Below are positions 1-10,503 of a stretch of 64,000 nucleotides of DNA, in pieces. The stretch is from Anthopleura xanthogrammica (taxonomy: Eukaryota; Cnidaria; Anthozoa; Actiniaria; Actiniidae): the NCBI GenBank assembly GCA_964019055.1, contig OZ025209.1, positions 3,989,571 through 4,053,570 on the forward strand, in the 5' to 3' direction. The notes below the pieces were generated by a model. The model was given only the letters and a program-made list of their open reading frames with translations. It was not told where the DNA came from and ran no database searches. Within the stretch, counting starts at the first letter, position 1. Every line of letters starts with the position of its first letter. A program made the translations under genes and the position numbers.

Positions 1-91
1 CTGGCATTACCGGTGAATCAACCTAATCAGCTATTAAGGGTATTGTTTTGTTTTCCAAGAGCCAAATAGAAACAGTGTTGTATTAGCAGCG

Positions 92-3000
92 ATGGGCTCA
101 CGGGTCGTGCAAAGTTTACAAGTAGGCAGGATACTTGGACTTCTTCTCAAGGAAACACCATCTTGCAATCTGTCTTTCGTTGCTCCTCGGTGCCCTCGTA
201 ATAGGTTGATTGCGACAGGATTTATCTGCAGTAATCGGAGACATTTATGTAGTTCTCAAAGTGAGAATGTTGGCCAAACGAACTCCGGAAACGACGAGAA
301 ACAGGTGGGTGAAGTTAGTACGAACGTTCGACAAATTTTGTCAACTTAGCTGTCAGAATAATGTTAAAACAGGGCTTTAGTAACTAACCAGTAACCTTCT
401 TTTTCTGTAGGTTTCTTCCAGAACGTCAGTGGAGTCAACAGGTGCTAAAAACAACTTAGATACATTTTCAGCTGATTTTATTTAAATGAAACCACTACTG
501 ATTTGTCATGCAAAAACTGGTAAATTACAGTGCCTATATGGGCATAGATTAATATAATGCATTTTTTCTCCACCAGAATTCAAAGAAAATATTTCCAACT
601 TTGTAAAGTCATTTGGAATATCCCAGAGTGTTGATACGGTCATTCCAGCATTTATCCATAAGTCATATTTGATAGCACATGCCTCAGGGTTGAAGAATCA
701 GCACCAAGATAATGAACAGCTTGCTCTCTTAGGTCAGTTTTGTAATAAGTATGTTTCTATAATCTATGTGTAATATCCTGGGTGGGATGGGTACTCCCTT
801 TGTCCAAGTGGTATTGCTAGTGATCAGTGTTCAGTTTTGAAAACTAACTAGTGACTAACAAATAAAACTGACAAACCTGAGGCCCTCTAAATATACATAA
901 CTGACTTTTGAGTAGAAAACCTTAAAAAGTTCACACAGGAAATATTTTAACCCTAAAAGGACCGCTGATCACCCCTACCACTTGGACAAAGGTAACTAGT
1001 AGAGAGTACCATTTAGATAAGTTACAGTATTTTAGGTGGTCACTCAGATCAGTAGCTCAATGGTACAACTGCTGAACTTATTGTGTAGTAGATATTCTCT
1101 TCTAATTGATATATTTTTGATTAAAAGGTTTCCAAACCTCAAAAAGATTTCTAACTGAGCTGTTAACTCTCCACTTTCCACACTTTTCTGCTCAGCAGCT
1201 TTGGTAAGTGTACTAACACTAAGATATCTAAATTACATTAAGTATAAGTATGGCGGGATGTTCAAAGTAGTCTCGGTGTAGGCATCTGAATTATCTGTGC
1301 TCAAATTACATCTGTTTCTTTCAAGGGACATACAAAATGGATTGTTAGAAAGACAATTCCAGTTGGTAGCAAAAGACTTTGAGATGGAAAGGTTAATTGC
1401 TTCTGAGGTAGATATTAGATATCTTTTTTTTTACCATAAATCTTCAATCACAAACTGCAGTAAGATCATATACTGTAAACCTAATGTTTGTGTTTTATCT
1501 ATAGACCAGCATCAACAAAAATGTTTTAGCTCAAACTCTTATGGCTCTTGTTGGAGTGGTCTACATGCATGAGGTACTTAGTTATGCTCACACAGCATGT
1601 GCACTTTTTTTCTATTTTATCTTTTACATGTACAAATATTGACAGTATGGTATCGTATTGTATTGATTGTGAATTGTATCATATCATATCATATAGTATT
1701 GTATCATATTGTGTTGTATCGTATGATAAACTCCCTATAAATTTATATCTAGGGTCAAGAAAAGGCAAGGCAATTAATCCAAGAAAAATTTATATCAAAT
1801 TTAAATGAAGACCAAATCAAGGAAATACTCAAACTTCAACACCCAAAGTACATACTGAGATGTTTGATGAAAAAATCTAAGGATGAACCTCTAAGAACAG
1901 GGTAAGTTTTTGGAATCTTTAGAAAAATGTGAAGTGTCATTAGTACTGTACAGGATAATGACTAGGAGTTGATAATTGGGACTGCAATGGTGTGTTGGAT
2001 AAAACAAGTGATTAAAATGTTTCAACTTAAATCTTAGATTAAATTAAATTAAAAAGTGTGTAACCATTCTGATGTTGTGGATGTTAGTCTTTTGTTGGAG
2101 TAAAACAAGAACTGTGAATGGTCTGTCAACAAAATGATAAAGTCTCTTTAATGTGATTTGATTTAGGATTCTTAAGAAGAATACACCAAAATCAGATGCA
2201 AGCCAGAGTAAAACCAAATTATACAAGGTTGGAGTATTCAGAGGGGATAAATGTCTTGCCATAGGTAAAAAAGAAAGCCAACTTTTCTAGAATATTCTGA
2301 GTAAAGGAAGTCTCCTTTCCTTGGACCATTTCAAATTTTTGATTCCAAAATTCTTATTTTCTTATTCCATTTTTCTTCCATTCTTTACTCACCATTGTAT
2401 TTTTATATTGAAGGAATAAGTGAATCTGCAGAGCATGCTGAGAAAAAGGTAAATGTACATGACGTCAAAGCGGCTCAATTTAGAGGACAAAACAAAAGAA
2501 TTTCAATCTCCTGAGAATTGGCAACCTATTGTTTTGTCCTCTAAGTTAAGTGCCATACTAGCATGCTGCAAGGGGTCTATACCAGTTTTGCACAGAGTGT
2601 GTGACAATACAAAGATCCAATCAGAATGTCGTGACATGGGACTGTCACACCAGTGCATTTGTACCCAAGTTTTGCTCTTTCAAAATTTCTATTTAGCTTA
2701 ATATCATCTTTCATTTCGTAGGGGAAAAGCATTTTAAAATGCCACCAATGAAAACATTGATTCTCTCCATGCTCGCTTTGGCATTTGGAGTAGCAAATAT
2801 TAGTAAAATCCTGCTAATCTGATATCAAATCTTAGTGCAATATCATTTACTTCCAGGCTTGTCAGACTACACTTCTTAATCAATTCCCTGATGAACTAAA
2901 GAGCTTTGAATTACTTTACGAAGCGGAAGACTTTGACACAGAGGAGAAAATTGACTATGGGTTGATAACATCACGTCAGCGTATTGTAACACTAGAAAAG

Positions 3001-4533
3001 GTTTGACTTGCATTGAATGATCGTAATGCAGAGTTTGAGTCACATTAAACCCATAAAGGTAGTACGAAGGTGTATAGTAAATTTGAATTAAAATTAAAAT
3101 CCGTTTTTGCCTCCTCCCCACCCAAGACTCTTCAAAGCAATGCTGTTAGGACAAAACTGATGTCTTCAACTTAGGCTTACATCACGCAATTGGTACTTCG
3201 CTCTCTCACTCACGGATTTAGGGGAATTCCAGTTGGGTGCCCCCCCCCCCCCCAGCTACTATAAAACACCAAAAATAACAACTAAGAGATACCTTGTTTG
3301 AAAATAACAAGTAGAGAAGAAAGACTCCTTCAAAAGAGGTTTGACCAAACCTTTCAAATCCACCTTGCAAAACCCTTGATTTACAAATGTTTCCTTGCCC
3401 ATTATCGTGAATGTCATCGTTTTAACTAAATGACTTGTGTTTCACAATCTTTTATCCCAAGGGAAATGAAGATTTTGGCTTTACTATCAAAGGTGGTGAA
3501 AAGAAGAAGCTCAAGAACGAGCAGTGGTTGGTGTACAATTATTATTCACCAATCTTTATCTCAAGTAAAGTTCCTGGAGGACTGGCAGACAGGTTTGTAT
3601 GATACATTTAATCAGTATTATTGTTTGTTCGTTTGCACCAATTTTATTCTTGCACTCATTCTGTTTTCAGACTCAGAGGACTGCGTATTGGGGATGTTAT
3701 TCTTGCAGTTAATGACCGGGTAAGATGATAAAAGCTCCTTATCATAGCTTGCAGATGATACTATTTAGTTGTCTTCATCTTGTTTGTCTTCCTCTCAGAG
3801 TCTTGTTGGAATCGACCATGCCGGAGCCGTCAAAATACTAAAATCAGTGTCTGGTAAGTATCTGCTACACGGTTGTGGTAATAACTGCAATACGAGCAAC
3901 AAAGTTGTGCAACTTGTCATGCAACATTGTTGCGTTGCAAGTTGCAGAATGAATGTGGCTCTAAAATTTGTTTTCCCCTTTCTTTTGACAGGAACTGTGG
4001 ATTTAACTGTTAGGTATTCAAAACAAGGTGCGTACAGTATTTTAACTCTGTTGTGATGAAACTTAATCCCTTTTGCAACCACCCCGCCCGTGTGAGACCC
4101 GCACATGGTGCAACATTGCATGCAATATTTTGGGCAATGTTGCTGATGTAGGATTGTTTTCTAGTTCAGCAACATTACGTGCAACAAATTGTGTCGTGTG
4201 AAATGGCTCGCAACATCGATTGTATACAACATTGCATGCACCGTTTGTCTGTAACTTAAAAAAAATATGATATAGCATTGAAGACCCCCAGAACCTCTTG
4301 TTGGTGGAACAATTTGCATAAATATTTCTCCTTATTTTCCAATCACAGTCCTCATAACAGACCGAGTAGAGACAGAGTTCAAGAAAATGAAAAGACGAAA
4401 GCGCATGGCCGAGTTGACATCCGAGGTCTGGGCTGAGTGGCATCAAGCACAGGCTAACCAACACCCAGAAAAGTATGCAGATGTCTTGCGTCTTGAACAA
4501 GATATTGCCACTGACCAGTTATCGTCAAACTAG
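92..4533 (+). CDS. MRPL44: mL44-like mitochondrial ribosomal protein fused to a C-terminal PDZ domain
   Basis: Fifteen coding exons: 92-304, 411-441, 577-732, 1128-1203, 1326-1391, 1510-1573, 1753-1901, 2167-2264, 2414-2448, 2857-3000, 3462-3592, 3671-3719, 3799-3853, 3992-4027, 4349-4533. All have GT/AG borders and matching phases, giving 495 aa. The first ~70 residues are basic and look like a mitochondrial presequence. Next comes an RNase III-like fold (about residues 82-205, with NEQLALLG and LMALVGVVYMHE) and a double-stranded-RNA-binding fold (about 220-306, with HPKYILR and YKVGVFRGDK). This order is that of mL44, a catalytically dead RNase III relative in the mitoribosome large subunit. 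Exon 10 (2857-3000) ends the dsRNA-binding domain and starts a PDZ domain (about 338-434, RIVTLEK then EDFGFTIKGG, later GLRIGDVILAVNDRSL). A charged tail (KKMKRRKRMAEL) follows. Vertebrate mL44 ends near 332 aa, so the PDZ part is extra. A poly(A) signal lies at 4582. The mL44 identity is fairly sure; the fusion rests on predicted splicing. Confidence 0.8.
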
Positions 4534-4733
4534 ACAGCTAGTTTTCAGTAGATTTTGTTTATGTAAAGTTCTTTGTTTTGAAATAAAACTAGTATTGTTT
4601 GATGTTGTGTGTTCCTGTTCTTATTTCATGGACCTGGGTCAAGCTATCACTCTTTTTTACATCACTTTTGCATGTACTGGCACAGGCAGCCCATTAAAGG
4701 TTCCTGTGTATGATTCATAGGGAATGTTAAGGC

Positions 4734-5208
4734 GTGGACACATGGTACAACATTGCACACAAATGTTGCTGGTGTGAGGACAATGTTCCTGAAGTAGGAT
4801 CTCGCAACATCGATTGCCTGCATCATGTTGCACCCTGTGTCCGTAGCTTTAGGATAAAGATATGGAAATAAAACTTTGCATAAATTTTACTTTAAAACTT
4901 GTTTCAATCATTGTTGTCCCTTTTACAGTCTTCAATTTGAGGCCGTTTGGTGGGTTTTCTCAAAGTCCACCTTTCTACTCTGCATAGTCATGTAAGCTTA
5001 TTTGGGTTACCTGTGTATGACTGTGCTTCTATGACACATTATGACACAGGAGATGATAATAAAACTAGGATTCTTTTTTAATCATTAAATCCCTTTTCCA
5101 GTAAAGAATCCCCATTCACTTTTTTACACCCCCCTCCTCCCCCCAGCGTCTATTTTGTTTTACTATCTTTGGGTTCCCTGTGTCATCCATGCTCGAGTCG
5201 AATCCAAG
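4734..5208. other. Intergenic gap between the mL44-PDZ gene and MRPL50
   Basis: This gap contains no open frame that I can support. It holds a degenerate repeat (about 4735-4860) built on words such as CAACATTGCA and GCAACATCGATTG, related to the repeat in the last intron of the upstream gene (4085-4260). It also holds a short pyrimidine-rich run at 5127-5146 just upstream of the MRPL50 start, presumably in or near that gene's promoter. Confidence 0.5.
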
Positions 5209-8063
5209 ATGGCGGCTGTCTGTTACAGAACATGGTGCAGGTCGATAACCTTAAAACACGATCACATGCTCACACGTAGTGTGTATAGATACTATGCTGT
5301 AGCTAGCAGTAAAACTGATGATGGAGTACTTCAGAGGGTTAAAAAATTCGTATTTGGTGAGACCGTTTCACCGGAACAGTTACAAAAGTCTGATCCAGAA
5401 AGGTGAGTATAAAGAGCGCGCGTATGTAGTCCCTATCTTCATAATTCTTTGCTAGCTCTTTGCAACTGGATGAAATTTTCATCATAAGCTAGCGAATTTG
5501 GATAGTTTTCAAGCCACAATTAGTGATTAAGAAAATTAATCGTGGTGAACTTAGAAGCCAAAAAAATACGCAGGGCTATGATTTGGTAAAGTTTCCTTGA
5601 GCTCAATGTCGTAATTTCCCTCTAGTTTATATTTCTATAAACGATCTTTATGAATGGTGTCTGACTATTTGTATACTGAGAACTAAATATTTTAGGAATC
5701 GTAGAGTGCACTTAGTTTGGCTTTGGCATGTGAGTTCTCATAGTGTTTTGGTACTACCCCTCCCCCCACAATTTTTAGATATGCACTTGTTAATTTATTC
5801 ATGCAGGGATGTCGGAGCACATTTTAAAGTAGGGGGAGGGGGAGGTTAGGGTATACAAAAAGGGAAAAAATAGTGTGCAATAGATAGTGAGGGGAGGTGG
5901 GCTAAAGTTAGTAAAAATATATCAATGAATGTTTTGTAGTAAGTACAACCAGTTCAATAGCGAAGCGCACAGTTACTATTAATAGGCCAAAACTCAGACA
6001 AATGGAGAATAAATTATAAACTCAGACAAACCTGAATTCTGACGTCATCTGCGCGCTTTGCTATTTGCTTGGAATAGATTTCCAAATAGACGTTTTTGGC
6101 TAGACATTATGTTTTTCATTTCAGACCACATTTCATTGTCTTGAGAATAAAGTTCTTTGTTTGAGTGTGTCCTCTCGTGAGCAAACGTTTAACAAAGAAA
6201 TAATACTATAAGGAATGACATATAATCTTTATTGGAAAACATGCCCAAGCTAGGTCAAAAGGTCTAGCTACATGCATGTATCCCTATAAAAAAATCAAGG
6301 CACACAACTATAGAATGGAGTTAAAAACATCTGTTTTACCATTCACAGCATGTGGGAATAGTCTTATTGTATATTAATGTGCTTTTGAAAGCCAAACATT
6401 AACTCGTGACAAAATTGACCATGTTTCTGATCAGAAATTTTGCCCTCAAAATTAAGTTCACTCTAGCTTTTGAAAGTTTTATGTTCTCAGGAAATTTTGA
6501 AAACATGTGTGAAATGAATACATAAACTAACTTAACCCCAAAGGGCGGATCCAGGGGGTGAATTGGGTGACTAATGACCACCTTGGAGTTAAATATAACA
6601 AGAATAAAGGATAAGATAAGACGAAAAAAGACAATGTAATGCCTTGCTAGGTACCATTCACCCCCCTTGAAATCATTCTGGATCCACCACTGACTTCATG
6701 GGCTCCTCCACTGTGTACCACAAACTTATCGTATTCCTTGTTAGCTTCTTCCTATTGTCTAACTTGAAGTCTTATCTTTTCTACTGAATTACGTAGGATG
6801 TCCTGCACATAAATGAGGTGCCATTCCAAGCAATTTCCTGCTGACAAATCAACCACCTTTGTGGCACTTGGTACCATAAGTTTTGCACACCAATCATGAA
6901 ATCTAAACCAAATGTTTATCAGTTGCTTTTTAAGCACCTTTGATAAATAAACCACATATTGATTCAGTATACAGTATTAGTAATATTAACATGAGAAAGA
7001 ATTATGCCCAAGTCATAAAGGTCTAATTATTTGTGGTTTTTTTATTTAGTTATTATCAAATCAAGAAGGTCAAGAGTCCACAGTTGTTCAATATGGAACC
7101 ATCAGAGATAAAAGACAAATTAGAGTCCATTACAAGGAAGACAATGTCACTATCTACTGAACAGAACTGGCTATTCGTTGAAACTAGGGATATGATTACC
7201 AAATATAAGGTAGAAGGAATTAAACTTTTCTTGAATTTGAAAAAGGGTGGATCTCTTGCTCAGGAAACACATTTACTTGATTCAAAAGTCCTAGACTCAG
7301 AGCAAATTACTTACTTACTTAGAAATATTTCTTGGACTTTTTTGGCAAGCGATGTTGAAATGTACCATCACATGATATTGAGCAAGGGTCTCAATGGGGT
7401 GAACCGTTAGCGGTAAAATGGCCCAAAAAATTAAGCTCCATTAACTATGCTGAATCTCACAGTCTTCATCAATCAAGTGTTACATGACAAAATTTGTGAA
7501 GTTAAAAGGTTGTTGGATATATACCCTTGAGAGAAGTATATGTTTGTTTGACTGCACAAAACGATGGCTCTATTCCATGTTGTGTGTAATGTCTTCCCAT
7601 TTCAAACCACGTCTTTCCCTCCTTCCCTTGAGTATAAGATTCTTTTTGACAATATTTGTCGAAGAAACAATATTTGTATTATGATCATCCGGGTGGATGT
7701 TCTATAAGATTCTTTGTTTGAGTTGTATCCATTTTTATGCATCTTCTCAAGCACAACCATTTTAAAGAATAGAAATGATACTGGGAATGGAAAAAAATTG
7801 AAAAAAAAACCATTACGCTCAAGCTTAAAGGTCTATTTTTTCATTCGATGAATTTTTTCTTTCAGATTCTTAAACTTTGCGATGAAGAATTTGGTTTCGA
7901 AGTTCCAAGTCACCAGTTGAAGGATATAAATAGTGTTAAAGATATTGTTAAATACTACTGTTCAATGAGAGCACCAAGTACAAAGACATTTGAATCAATA
8001 GATCTGGATAAACTACCACCAAACTTACAAATTGGAGGAAAAGTCCCTAGGAAACAAACCTAA
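5209..8063 (+). CDS. MRPL50: Mitochondrial ribosomal protein L50 (mL50)
   Basis: Three coding exons, 5209-5402, 7050-7209 and 7866-8063, with phases agreeing at both junctions, encode 183 aa (human mL50 is 158). I chose the ATG at 5209, in good context (aagATGg), over an upstream in-frame ATG at 5155 because the protein then begins MAAVCYRTWCRS, a typical arginine-bearing mitochondrial presequence. The mature part matches mL50: a first helix region (EIKDKLESITRK), a middle reading ILKLCDEEFGFEVP, and the diagnostic C-terminus VKDIVKYYC then DLDKLPPNLQI. It is a structural protein of the mitoribosome large subunit. It lies about 0.7 kb downstream of the mL44-like gene on the same strand. A poly(A) signal is at about 8128. 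Intron 1 (1.65 kb) and intron 2 carry palindromic elements. Confidence 0.88.
6087..6266. mobile_element. Palindromic MITE, family A (TAGACC..GGTCTA ends)
   Basis: The element begins TAGACGTTTTTGGC and ends near GCCCAAGCTAGG..GGTCTA. Its interior carries the family signature: a 'CAGACCACATTTCATT' block, a 'GATTCTTTGTTTGAG'-like block, and their reverse complements (AACAAAGAAAT). At least four more copies lie in this window in other introns. It has no coding capacity, which fits a non-autonomous DNA transposon. It sits in MRPL50 intron 1. Confidence 0.65.
7570..7835. mobile_element. Degenerate, interrupted copy of MITE family A
   Basis: Family A words (TTCCCATTTCAAACCACG, GATTCTTTGTTTGAGTTG, AAGCTTAAAGGTCTA) are present in the right order. 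The GATTCTTT block appears twice, with about 80 extra bases between, so this copy carries an internal duplication or insertion. It lies in MRPL50 intron 2. The end of another copy (ATTATGCCCAAGTCATAAAGGTCTA-like, near 7000-7025) lies just before exon 2. Confidence 0.5.
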
Positions 8064-8681
8064 ACTTATATAAAATCGAAACTTTGACTGTTTCCTGGTT
8101 CGAATCCTTGGTTGTTAAAACAAAACAAATAAAAACATTTGTAGAATCCATAAACCCCCGTGTTCCTATTAAAAGGCACTAGAACTGAATGCTAAGCTTT
8201 GCAACATATTTTGTTAAGGCTCTCACGTACCCACAGGATCAGTACTGCACTGCAGGAACACTCTACCGACGATGTGGTTTATAAATTCACTTTTGACATC
8301 TTAAGCAGGGTTATCAGCCATCTACAGTTTGAAGTGTGGAATCCTTGTTTAAATGTTAAATATAATTTTTTTTGAATAGTTGGTTTGATTTCTTCCGGTT
8401 ATTTGCATTAAATTGCTCACGTGTGTCATGACCTAGCGCATAAAATGAAAAGTGCTGAAAGCATTCTCATGGTTGACATCTGAATCCTATCAATAAACTA
8501 TCGCAGATGTGACGCTGAAGCAGCTATGGGGCCGCTATGGGGTTGATTTAAATTACCAGGTCATCAGCTGGGTGGATAATGTGGAATGCAGATGGCAGTG
8601 AACCAACAAGAAAAACTGCGATAGAGAAAAGTGCGTCACTGACTACAGACAGATCATCCGTTTTACATCCACATTAACAAG

Positions 8682-9089
8682 CAGGGTTCGTGCTACCCCT
8701 TGAAAAGCCCTGGAATTCAAAACCCATTTTTAAGTGCACTTAAAAAGCCCTTGAAAATAGAAAACTTTTCGAATACTCGTGGAAAAGCCCTTGTAACAAC
8801 ATCCATACCTAACCTAGTTTATTACGATCAACTCTAACCTAATTTTTGCTCACAATTCACTTGATATTTTGATCGTAACTTTGTTCCAAGAACGACAAGC
8901 TTGGTATACTACTTCCCATCATTTTACGACGATGTTATCAAGCTTAAATACCCATTAACAATGACTGTTTTATTGATTGTTAAGAAACAATTCCCAAACA
9001 AAATTGATCCTTGACAATCGTCATTTTGGACCTTGAAAAGTCATCAAAAAATCCTTGAATCTTGTTTTGAATATGTAGCACGTACCCTG
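8682..9089. mobile_element. MITE family B (CAGGGTTCGTGCTA terminal repeats)
   Basis: It starts CAGGGTTCGTGCTA and ends TAGCACGTACCCTG, its near-perfect inverse. The interior holds words such as AAAAAGCCCTTGAAAATAG and TCCTTGAATCTTG. A second copy lies inverted at 53123-53451 in a CSE1L intron, sharing the ends and the AAGGGCTTTT and AAGTGCACTTAAAAA blocks. It has no coding frame; its size and ends fit a non-autonomous DNA transposon. Confidence 0.7.
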
Positions 9090-10372
9090 AATAAAATTTC
9101 GAAGTCGAAAAGAAGGTACCAGAAAATATGACACCCTTCATCCAAGGTGTGTCCAGGAAGGTGTGTCCAGGCATAGCGGAACCAAATTCCATGAAACAGT
9201 GAAGGTTAATGGCGGTCGAACCACCGCTACTCTGCCCTCGATTCGCAATCGTCGACAAATATCACTAGCATGACTCACTGGTGGTCATGTTAACATTCCA
9301 TGAGGCGGTCTTGTGTAAACACCTTTTAAAACCATAGAATTTTTGCGTTATCTTCTAAAAACGTGCTAGATATGGGAGTGACCGCCGTCAACACTATAGG
9401 AAGATGTACCCCTTATAGTGATTGGCTGACCGCAGTCACGTGAGTGTCAATTTCTATCTTCTAAAGACAATGTTTCCTGGCCAAAAAAAGGGATAAAGAA
9501 AGCACCGGGAAGAGTCGAAGAACTTGGATGGCGTTCTAGTTGCGCTTTTTTTTTTTACCTCTCGCTTTCTCCTCGTTTCTCTTATCTTCTTCTTTTTCTT
9601 CGTTTTTCTCTTCCTCTGCTTCTAACTCGTTTTCTCCTCCTCCTCCTTTCCTTCTTCGCCAGCGATTTTCTTCTTGTTCGCCGTCGTCATCTTCCCTTCC
9701 CTTGTCTCCTTCCTTCTCAATACTTTTTTATTATTTTGTATCATCATGAATGTCTAACCTCAGCAGCGAATCCCACGACCTCATTTAAAGTAACGTCTGA
9801 TCTAAAACCCTAGTGATAAAATGCACATTAATAAAACAAGATATTATCTTTATCGTTATTGAGAATTCCATTAATACTTTTATAATTGCTAGCTTGATAT
9901 AATCAAAAAAATATTTTCTTTGGAAGTTAACATATCTGGTATATTTAACTTGAAGGTTTTTTTAAGCCTTCTTTGATAATGTGTTGACTTGATTATGACG
10001 GTACGTTTGTGCATGGACCACCGCGCACGACGACCAGGAGCCTTGGGGATTAGAGCATAGCGATAATTTCTCTGTCGGTAGACAGTGATCTGAATAATAA
10101 GTTCCTATCATTATCGTAATGAGGATAATAATGTTCACACGTTTCTCTCTGCGTGTCTTTCTGGCCCTTGTTTCAGATGTCTCGACACTGTTACACCTAA
10201 GGCTCTTCTTCATAGCAGACCAAAAGTGCGTAGTACCGAGGTCTTGATCGCATCAAATTAATGAAATATCGGGGAAATGTCAGGCATAACGGACAGGTAT
10301 GCTCAAAGCTTGCCCGAGGGCAGCGATGGGATAGTGCTGATACGTCAGTAGTTGATGACATGCCAAATAAGT

Positions 10373-10380
10373 TATAAAAA
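10373..10380 (+). promoter_or_regulatory. TATA-like box upstream of the first ShKT gene
   Basis: TATAAAAA lies 124 bp before the start codon of the secreted ShKT gene. With the usual 25-30 bp spacing, transcription would begin near 10405 and leave a 5' UTR of about 100 nt. This is only a sequence match and position argument. Confidence 0.35.
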
Positions 10381-10503
10381 CGTCGTCAAATGAACGTACC
10401 AACCTTTAATAGTTACGTTACCTAGGCGTTTGAGGCAGATAGGAGCAAGTCTCAAGCTGGTCACAGTTCACTGACAACAATTGTACCTTAGAAAGCGAGG
10501 AAA

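Larger units (their letters stand above)
8064..10503. other. 2.4-kb intergenic region, no supported gene
   Basis: After the MRPL50 poly(A) region I see one MITE (8682-9089) and a pyrimidine-rich tract at 9545-9735 (long T, CTT and CTCC runs). That tract gives an apparent serine/phenylalanine/leucine-rich frame which I do not believe is coding. The right end is presumably the promoter of the secreted ShKT gene, with a TATA-like TATAAAAA at 10373-10380. Confidence 0.5.

Noticed and set aside
1045..1072. A tRNA A-box-like word (AGTAGCTCAATGGTACAA).
   Set aside because: No B-box or clover-leaf follows within 80 bp; it is in an intron and looks like chance or a very old SINE.
3795..4500. Overlapping frames of 95-145 codons on both strands.
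   Set aside because: They lie over introns and in the shadow of the PDZ exons of the mL44-like gene, and include the GCAACATTG repeat.
8096..8109. A tRNA B-box-like word (GGTTCGAATCC) after MRPL50.
   Set aside because: No A-box at the correct distance and no acceptor-stem pairing; it lies in the MRPL50 3' UTR.
9540..9749. A serine/phenylalanine-rich plus-strand frame.
   Set aside because: It is the translation of a pyrimidine tract; composition alone explains the open frame.
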